A stretch of DNA of 64,000 nt from Clostridiales bacterium (GTDB lineage: Bacteria; Bacillota; Clostridia; Oscillospirales; Oscillospiraceae): contig CABIXV010000007.1 in the NCBI GenBank assembly GCA_902362775.1, positions 62,001-126,000 of the forward strand. The letters run 5' to 3'. The notes beneath the pieces are model-generated. The model saw only the letters and a list, made by a program, of their open reading frames with translations. It was not told the origin of the DNA and did not search any database. The first letter of the stretch is position 1. The number at the start of each line of letters is the position of its first letter. Shown one piece after another: positions 58,731-64,000 of the stretch. Made by a program: the position numbers and the translations under genes.

Positions 58731-59561
58731 ATGAGCTACGCAGACCAGATATTCATCCAGAATTGCAGGGAGATCCTATCCCATGGGGTGTGGGATACGG
58801 ACCGGGAGGTGCGCCCCCGATGGCAGGACGGCACGCCCGCCCACACCGTCAAGCTGTTCGGCGTGGTCAACCGTTACGACTTACGGAAGGAATTTCCCAT
58901 TCTGACGGTCCGGAAGCAGTTCCTGAAGTCAGCGGTGGATGAGCTGCTGTGGATCTGGCAGAAGAAATCCAACAACATCCATGAGCTGAACAGCCATGTG
59001 TGGGACGCATGGGCAGACGAAAATGGCTCAATCGGCAAGGCGTACGGCTATCAGCTGGGGGTGAAGCACCACTACCCCCAGGGGGATATGGACCAGGTGG
59101 ACAAGGTGCTGTGGGACCTAAAGCACGATCCCGCCTCCCGCCGCATCATGACCAACCTGTATAACCACCACGACCTTTCCGAGATGGCCCTCTACCCCTG
59201 CGCTTACTCTATGACCTTCAATGTGTCGGGCCGCACCCTCAATGGGATCTTGAATCAGCGCAGCCAGGATATGCTCACCGCCAACGGCTGGAACGTGATG
59301 CAGTATGCCGTTCTCCTGCACATGCTGGCCCAGGTATCCGGACTGGAGGCGGGGGAACTGATCCACGTCATCGCGGACGCCCACATCTATGACCGTCATG
59401 TGTCCGTAGTGGAGGAGCTGCTGGAGCGGGAGCCCTATGAGGCCCCCCGGTTTATCCTGGAGCCCTCCGTCACAGACTTTTACAGCTTTACCCCCTCCAG
59501 TGTGAGGCTGGAGGGATATCAGGCCCATGCCCTGGATCAAAAGATCCCGGTAGCCGTATAG
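58731..59561 (+). CDS. thyA: Thymidylate synthase
   Basis: Methylates dUMP to dTMP with methylenetetrahydrofolate. The 276-residue protein has the catalytic cysteine C157 in ALYPCAYSMTFNV, a variant of the common PPCH, plus RTLNGILNQRSQDM, HVIADAHIYDRHVS and the C-terminal KIPVAV. FolA follows 13 bases later, the usual pair, recycling the dihydrofolate made by ThyA. Confidence 0.96.
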   Translation: MSYADQIFIQNCREILSHGVWDTDREVRPRWQDGTPAHTVKLFGVVNRYDLRKEFPILTVRKQFLKSAVDELLWIWQKKSNNIHELNSHVWDAWADENGSIGKAYGYQLGVKHHYPQGDMDQVDKVLWDLKHDPASRRIMTNLYNHHDLSEMALYPCAYSMTFNVSGRTLNGILNQRSQDMLTANGWNVMQYAVLLHMLAQVSGLEAGELIHVIADAHIYDRHVSVVEELLEREPYEAPRFILEPSVTDFYSFTPSSVRLEGYQAHALDQKIPVAV

Positions 59562-59574
59562 AGGTGGATCTGCT

Positions 59575-60057
59575 ATGGAACTGATCGTGGCGGTGGACCA
59601 GAACTGGGCCATTGGGCGGGGAGGGGATCAGCTGATCTACATCTCCCAGGACCTCAAGCGATTCAAAACGTTGACCACTGGGCACCCGGTAATCTTGGGC
59701 CGAAAGACCCTGGACACCTTTCCCGGCGGCCGCCCCCTAAAGGGACGCAGGAACCTGATTCTGTCCCGCAGCCCCGGCTTCGCCCCGGAGGGGGCGGAGG
59801 TGTATCCCGACATGGACGCCCTGCTGGCCGCGGCGCCGGAGGATAGCTTTGTAATCGGCGGCGCTTCGGTGTACCGGGCCCTCCTGGACCAATGTTCCAC
59901 CGCCTATGTGACGAAAATAGAAGCTGCCTTCCCGGCGGCTGACTGCTGGTTCCCCGACCTGGATAGCCGTCCGGAGTGGAGGATATCAGAGGAGAGCGAA
60001 TCCCAGGAGGAAGATGGAGTCAAGTTCCGGTATGTGACTTATCGAAAGGAGGAATGA
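59575..60057 (+). CDS. folA: Dihydrofolate reductase
   Basis: A 160-residue NADPH-dependent reductase. VAVDQNWAIGRGGDQLIYISQDLKRFK, HPVILGRKTLDTFPGG, and the glycine pair in FVIGGASVYRALLDQC are all standard. RBS GAGGTG. It ends within the ribosome site of the following secreted peptide gene (ATGA junction), so all three are one operon. Confidence 0.96.
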   Translation: MELIVAVDQNWAIGRGGDQLIYISQDLKRFKTLTTGHPVILGRKTLDTFPGGRPLKGRRNLILSRSPGFAPEGAEVYPDMDALLAAAPEDSFVIGGASVYRALLDQCSTAYVTKIEAAFPAADCWFPDLDSRPEWRISEESESQEEDGVKFRYVTYRKEE

Positions 60058-60062
60058 CGACC

Positions 60063-60332
60063 ATGAAAAAACTGATTGCGGCCGGGCTGGCCTGTGCTCT
60101 GACACTGACTGTGGGGGGCACTGTGTTTGCCCACCATCAAGGCCGGACGGAAATATCCGCCCCCTGGATCCACTGTGATGGGGACGGCGACGGCCTATAC
60201 GGTCGCTTTGCTGGCCGGCGGGATATGAACTTCACAGATGAGGATGGGGATGGTGTCTGTGACAACTGGATAGGCTGTCAGACGCCCGGCCGGGGCGAAC
60301 ACCACGTCAGCGGCCGTCATCACCATGGGTAA
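60063..60332 (+). CDS. Secreted small protein with EF-hand-like calcium loops
   Basis: An 89-residue protein. Residues 1-22 are a signal peptide (KKLIAAGLACALTLTVGGTVFA, cleavage after FA), leaving about 67 residues. Two acidic loops, DGDGDGLYGRF and DEDGDGVCDNWIG, match the DxDxDG calcium-binding loop seen in EF-hands and dockerin or thrombospondin-type repeats, and a HHxxGRHHHG histidine-rich tail could bind metals. ATG 60063 has GGAGG ten bases upstream. It is downstream of folA with no obvious functional link. Confidence 0.75.
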   Translation: MKKLIAAGLACALTLTVGGTVFAHHQGRTEISAPWIHCDGDGDGLYGRFAGRRDMNFTDEDGDGVCDNWIGCQTPGRGEHHVSGRHHHG

Positions 60333-60334
60333 GT

Positions 60335-60371
60335 AAAAAGATTCCGGTACCAGCGGTACCGGAATCTTTTT
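60335..60371. terminator. Bidirectional terminator after the thyA-folA operon
   Basis: AAAAAGATTCCGGTACC and its complement around AGC, with T-runs on both strands, shared by the convergent XpaC-like gene. Confidence 0.92.
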
Positions 60372-61512
60372 ACAGTCCTAGTGTCATACCCTCCTGGCCG
60401 GACAGTCCGTCTTTGGCCAGCATCCGCTCCAGCACCTCTACATCGGCGGTGATGTCCATGGCGTCCCCCTGGAAGAGGAGATCCAGCTGCTTTTCAAAGC
60501 CATCCACCACCTTATCCATCATACCCTCTATGCGTTCCATGGCGGCAGCGATGTTCTCTCCGGATACCTCCTGGTCCTCCAGCTGTCCATAGGCCCGGAG
60601 GATCTTCAGGGTGGTGGGCAGGTAATAGCTCAAAAAGCTATGGAGTTGGGGAGAACTCTCCGGATGGGATTTCTGATAGTCCAGGATTTTGGCGGTGATG
60701 ACCCCAATCCGGTCGATCTGGGCAGACAGCTTCTCGTTGTCCACGGCCTCGTTGACTGCCCGTATCTCTGTGAGAATGGCGTTCTCCTCCTGGTGGAGGG
60801 GCTGGGAGGGAGCCTCCTCCTTGGGCTGGGAATCGGACAGTCCATCAGCACTGAGGACCAGCCGGTCCCCACCATAATCCAAAAAGCCTTGGGGCAGGAT
60901 TCCCTCCCCCAGCATATCGGCCAGATCGTCCCGGACCCGGCGGGGAGGCAGCCCGGAAGCGGAAGCCAGGGTGGATATGGCGATGGACTGCCGGGTCCCA
61001 ATGACAGCCAAGTAATTGCGGTAGCGTCGAGCCTCCCTGCTCTTTCGCAGACCGACCCACAGAAGACCCAGACCCACCGAGGTGAAGCACAGCAGGGGGA
61101 CAATCTCTTGCAGATACCATAGCAAGTCGGGCAACATCCATAGGTTTTCTACCGCCGAGATGATGGTGACGCAGCCAAAGGCGGCGGACAGAGCGCCGCC
61201 TACCTGTGTCAACCCCTTGCCGTCCCTGACCAGTTTAGACAGCGGGTCCTGCTGGGCCTTGGCTTTTTTTCTTCCCTTTCCCTTGGATGTGGACGGCTCC
61301 TCTTGGAACGTGGTCGTTCTAGCCCCCACAGGGGCGGCCTGGTCTCGCTGGGTGTAATAGGGGTGCCGGCCGCGCTTTCCCCTGCCCATCAGCTTGAGTA
61401 CGATCATCAGAATTGCCACGGGAGCGGCGACTCCAGTGAACAGCAGTACGGCGGCAATCGCCCAATAGGCCATATCCCCCGATCTCTCATTTCCCTTGTT
61501 GGTGTTTGCCAC
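60370..61512 (-). CDS. XpaC-like membrane-anchored protein
   Basis: A 380-residue protein with an N-terminal helix (AYWAIAAVLLFTGVAAPVAILMIVLKL), a basic linker, two more membrane segments at about 105-155, a winged-helix-like stretch (ISTLASASGLPPRRVRDDLADMLGEG) and a C-terminal coiled-coil-like domain (SFLSYYLPTTLKILRAYGQLEDQE) typical of the XpaC family, annotated as 5-bromo-4-chloroindolyl phosphate hydrolysis protein. The start is GTG. Function in the cell is not known. Confidence 0.82.
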   Translation of the reverse strand: MANTNKGNERSGDMAYWAIAAVLLFTGVAAPVAILMIVLKLMGRGKRGRHPYYTQRDQAAPVGARTTTFQEEPSTSKGKGRKKAKAQQDPLSKLVRDGKGLTQVGGALSAAFGCVTIISAVENLWMLPDLLWYLQEIVPLLCFTSVGLGLLWVGLRKSREARRYRNYLAVIGTRQSIAISTLASASGLPPRRVRDDLADMLGEGILPQGFLDYGGDRLVLSADGLSDSQPKEEAPSQPLHQEENAILTEIRAVNEAVDNEKLSAQIDRIGVITAKILDYQKSHPESSPQLHSFLSYYLPTTLKILRAYGQLEDQEVSGENIAAAMERIEGMMDKVVDGFEKQLDLLFQGDAMDITADVEVLERMLAKDGLSGQEGMTLGL

Positions 61513-61714
61513 AGTCAGTCCCCCCAGCGGATGCTTATATCTTTATCATAGCAGGTCTTTCCCAAAATGGAATTTAAATTTTCTTAAAAATCAATGAATG
61601 GGTCCAGCGCTACTATCATACAGCAGCGGCGCATAAAAGTAAATGGCAGACGCTTTTTTTCCTAACAAGGGAAAAAGGTGCAGAAAAAGGCATCAGGTTG
61701 TAACTGTTCTGTAA

Positions 61715-61743
61715 TTGTATCAGGCAAGTTTGGGTGATATAAT
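61715..61743 (+). promoter_or_regulatory. Promoter of the VanW-family gene
   Basis: TTGTAT at 61715-61720 and TATAAT at 61738-61743, spacer 17, about 78 bases before the start. The remainder of the 308-base gap is AT-rich and holds no gene. Confidence 0.65.
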
Positions 61744-61820
61744 AAGCGCAGTTGGCTTTTTGCCCAGATAGAAAATAGAGGGAGGCCCTGTCACAATAAG
61801 GGCTTCCTTGGAGGGATAGC

Positions 61821-63773
61821 ATGGAAGGCGAGCGCGTGATGAAGGCGCCGGAGAATGGAAAAAAGAAAACGTGGCTTATCGTGACAGGCGTAGTTCTGGG
61901 TGCGTTGCTGATGGCATATCTGGGGCTGTGCGCCTGGGTGGGAACGATGGACCGGATCTTTCCCAACACGACCATCGCCGGTCTGGATGTGTCCGGCATG
62001 ACCGTGGAGCAGGCTCGGAAGGCGCTGGATCAGGCCATGGCGGAGCATGGAGATGAGATTGCCGGGACTATCACCTACGGGGAGTGGCGGGGCACCATCA
62101 CCGCCTCCCAGATGAACTATGACTGGTCCGCCTCGGCGCAGGCGGCCTATACAGACGGCAGAGATCACTTTCTGACCCAGGGAGGGCAGTACGCCGCCAG
62201 ACTTTTGGGCAAACAGTGGTCGGTGGAAACCAGAAGTATGGAAACAACAGAACTGGAGCGCCTGCTGGACCAGATGGAACAGGATCTGGACGGTGATGTG
62301 ACCAGAGCCGCCTGGCGTCTGGAGGGGGACCGTTTGGTGATGACCAAGGGCCGCACCGGGGTGAGCTTGGACCGGGAGTCTGCCCGGGAGGGAGCTTTTT
62401 CCGCGCTGGAGGAGGCGATGGAGCAGAAGCTGGGTGGCGGCCAAGAGGGGAACGCGGAGGTGGAGCGGCAGCTTTACCCCGAGGAGATACCTCCCCAAGA
62501 ACCCGACTTTGATGAGATTTATACTCAGTTCCATACCGAGCCGGTCAGTGCCCAGATGGACCCGGATACCTTTCAGATCACCGACCATGTGGTGGGGGTG
62601 GACTTTGACGTGGATGCCCTGAAGGCCGCCTATGAGGGGGCCGCGGAGGGGGAGACCTTCTCTATCCCCGTTACCTTGACCCAACCCAAGGAGACTAAGG
62701 CGAGCCTGGAAGAAAAGCTGTTTCAGGACCTGCTGGGGGAGGGAACCACCAGGGTGACTGGCTCGGCCAACCGCAAGTTCAACGTCAAGCTGTCCGCCGA
62801 AGCCTGCAATAACGTGATCCTCCTACCTGGACAGGAGTTCTCCTACAACAATACCACCGGCAGCCGCACGCCGGAAAAGGGCTATAAAAACGCCCCCACC
62901 TACCAGGCCGGAAAGTCGGTGGACGACATCGGCGGAGGCATCTGCCAGACCTCCTCCACCATTTACTATGCCGTTCTTCATACCCCGCTGGAGATCGTGG
63001 AGCGGCACGACCATCAGTTCAATACTGGTTATGTGGATCTGGGCATGGACGCCACGGTATATTTTGGTTCTCTGGACTTCCGGTTCAAAAACAATACCGA
63101 GTACCCCGTCAAGATCGTGACCAGCAGCTATGACTCCAACGGGAGCCGGTATTTGAATGTGAAGATCTATGGTACCAACCCCGATGGCATCTACGCCATC
63201 CCCAAGAGCAGCGTCTTTGACAAAGTGGCGCCCACCACCAAGTATGAGCCAGACCCCAGTGTTCCCCAGGGTACCCTGGTGCTGGATAAGGAGCAGTACG
63301 CTTACACCGGCTGGAGCGCCCACACTTATCGGTATATTTACGACAAGGACGGCAATCTGTTGGAGAAGCAGGATATGGGGAGCAGCAAATACAGTATGCG
63401 CCCCAACCTGTATCACTATAACCCGGCCGACGGCGACCCCAGCACCTGGCCAGACGGCAAGCCGCCGCAGCCCGGCACTGACCCTGGGACAGAGGTTCCT
63501 GTGGATCCCAGTACGGAGACCGGAGGGACAGCAGGCCCCGGCACAGAGGGCGGAGCCGTCCCCGGTACCGGAGAAGGGGAGGCTGGGACGGACCAGCCCG
63601 CACAGGACCAGCCGGCATCTGAGCAGACGGACGCCGGCGAGAGCGACCAAACCCAGACGGAGGGAGTGAGTGGTGGAGAGCGGCCCTCCGACCAGTCCGG
63701 CCAGGAGCAGGAAGAACCCTCCGGCCAGGGTGAGGAGGCATCCTCTGGCCAGAATACGGAGGCGGCGACCTGA
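61821..63773 (+). CDS. VanW-family protein with peptidoglycan-binding-like repeat
   Basis: A 650-residue cell-surface protein. Residues 19-40 form one membrane anchor; about 45-290 are a putative peptidoglycan-binding region with repeats like IAGLDVSGMTVEQARKALDQAM; the VanW domain (about 330-470) contains PGQEFSYNNTTGSRTPEKGYKNAPTYQAGKSVDDIGGGICQTSSTIY and HTPLEIVERHDH. The last 110 residues are Pro/Gly/Glu/Gln-rich and low in complexity. The role of VanW is unclear; it occurs in vancomycin resistance clusters but more often, as here, outside them. Confidence 0.9.
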   Translation: MEGERVMKAPENGKKKTWLIVTGVVLGALLMAYLGLCAWVGTMDRIFPNTTIAGLDVSGMTVEQARKALDQAMAEHGDEIAGTITYGEWRGTITASQMNYDWSASAQAAYTDGRDHFLTQGGQYAARLLGKQWSVETRSMETTELERLLDQMEQDLDGDVTRAAWRLEGDRLVMTKGRTGVSLDRESAREGAFSALEEAMEQKLGGGQEGNAEVERQLYPEEIPPQEPDFDEIYTQFHTEPVSAQMDPDTFQITDHVVGVDFDVDALKAAYEGAAEGETFSIPVTLTQPKETKASLEEKLFQDLLGEGTTRVTGSANRKFNVKLSAEACNNVILLPGQEFSYNNTTGSRTPEKGYKNAPTYQAGKSVDDIGGGICQTSSTIYYAVLHTPLEIVERHDHQFNTGYVDLGMDATVYFGSLDFRFKNNTEYPVKIVTSSYDSNGSRYLNVKIYGTNPDGIYAIPKSSVFDKVAPTTKYEPDPSVPQGTLVLDKEQYAYTGWSAHTYRYIYDKDGNLLEKQDMGSSKYSMRPNLYHYNPADGDPSTWPDGKPPQPGTDPGTEVPVDPSTETGGTAGPGTEGGAVPGTGEGEAGTDQPAQDQPASEQTDAGESDQTQTEGVSGGERPSDQSGQEQEEPSGQGEEASSGQNTEAAT

Positions 63774-63794
63774 CAGACAGAGAGGAAGAGGACG

Positions 63795-64000
63795 ATGTTC
63801 CAAGGATTTTCCCAGGGTGCCATCGATTTTCTGTGGGGCATCCGTTTCAACAACGAGCGAGGTTGGTTTTTAGCTCACAAGGAGGAATTCCTGACTCTGG
63901 TGGACGCCCCCATGCGGGAGCTGGCCGCTCAGGTGAGTCAGGCCATGACGGAAGAATTCCCCAAGCTTGGACTGGAGCTGAAGGTGAGCCGTATCTACCG
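63795..64000 (+). CDS. DUF2461 family protein, 5' part
   Basis: The frame opens at ATG 63795 behind GAGGAAGAGG and runs off the window after 68 codons. The start MFQGFSQGAIDFLWGIRFNN and the following RGWFLAHKEEF match the DUF2461 (TIGR02453) opening, which has FLxxLxxNNxRxWFxxHK. The function of the family is unknown. It is 21 bases after the VanW gene, so it is probably in the same operon. Confidence 0.8.
   Translation, partial: MFQGFSQGAIDFLWGIRFNNERGWFLAHKEEFLTLVDAPMRELAAQVSQAMTEEFPKLGLELKVSRIY

Noticed and set aside
61821..63773. Vancomycin resistance cluster signalled by VanW
   Set aside because: No VanA/B/X/H/R/S genes nearby; VanW-domain proteins are widespread outside resistance clusters.
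1..64000. CRISPR array, prophage or insertion sequence
   Set aside because: I found no regularly spaced direct repeats, no transposase, integrase or phage structural gene, and no flanking terminal repeats.

Overview
The window is a GC-rich stretch of chromosome from an anaerobic, spore-forming, butyrate-producing member of the Clostridia, most like the gut Oscillospiraceae group that includes Flavonifractor, Lawsonibacter and Intestinimonas. That placement is an inference from gene content: Rnf-type electron-transport genes, the oxygen-sensitive ribonucleotide reductase NrdD/NrdG, butyrate kinase with phosphate butyryltransferase, ferredoxin-dependent 2-oxoacid oxidoreductase, an Fe-S fumarate hydratase, SpoIIID, T-box control, DUF1540 and a VanW-family protein. 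I see no insertion sequence, prophage, CRISPR array or rRNA. Gene order looks like ordinary chromosome with small operons on both strands, most of them closed by strong hairpin terminators.

Region by region. 1-3.8 kb: a compact Rnf operon (rnfC, a fused rnfD-rnfG, rnfA) that has no rnfE or rnfB. 3.8-12 kb: DUF1540 peptide, membrane protein, PgeF, peptide-binding lipoprotein, single-chain PurL. 12.1-12.4 kb: tRNA-Met, tRNA-Glu and tRNA-Val. 12.6-16.3 kb: sodium symporter, ornithine-cyclodeaminase-like protein and opine-dehydrogenase-like protein in one unit. 16.5-18.2 kb: acyl-CoA synthetase. 18.37-24.2 kb: a T-box riboswitch that appears to read tRNA-Phe, followed by a TrpR-like protein, IorA/IorB, a small unknown, CrcB, phenylacetate-CoA ligase and a double-ACT protein. 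24.2-27.5 kb: acetyltransferase, TraX-like protein and a BlaI/BlaR1-like regulatory pair. 27.5-33.9 kb: SseB-like, amidohydrolase and symporter behind a palindromic operator, ion permease, MATE exporter with MarR regulator. 34-41.5 kb: pyruvate kinase, aminotransferase, a short PTS enzyme I-like protein with a DUF1847 protein, a low-GC TraX, Buk and Ptb. 41.6-49.5 kb: tRNA-Thr, MetG, MnmA, NrdD/NrdG with two probable NrdR boxes. 49.5-56 kb: Crp/Fnr regulator with an ABC importer, a split fumarate hydratase interrupted by an alpha/beta hydrolase, DUF554. 56-64 kb: 2-hydroxyacid dehydrogenase, DUF2974, SpoIIID, ThyA/FolA with an EF-hand secreted peptide, XpaC-like, VanW, and the start of a DUF2461 gene that runs off the end.

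The most interesting unit is the T-box/ior/paaK region. Its riboswitch and enzymes together suggest that the bacterium makes phenylalanine by activating phenylacetate to its CoA ester and carboxylating it reductively, switched on when tRNA-Phe is uncharged. Ior and PaaK are usually annotated as catabolic, so here the regulation argues for the opposite direction. The fused RnfDG and the reduced Rnf operon, the symporter/OCD/opine-dehydrogenase unit and the enzyme I fragment are the next most unusual items.
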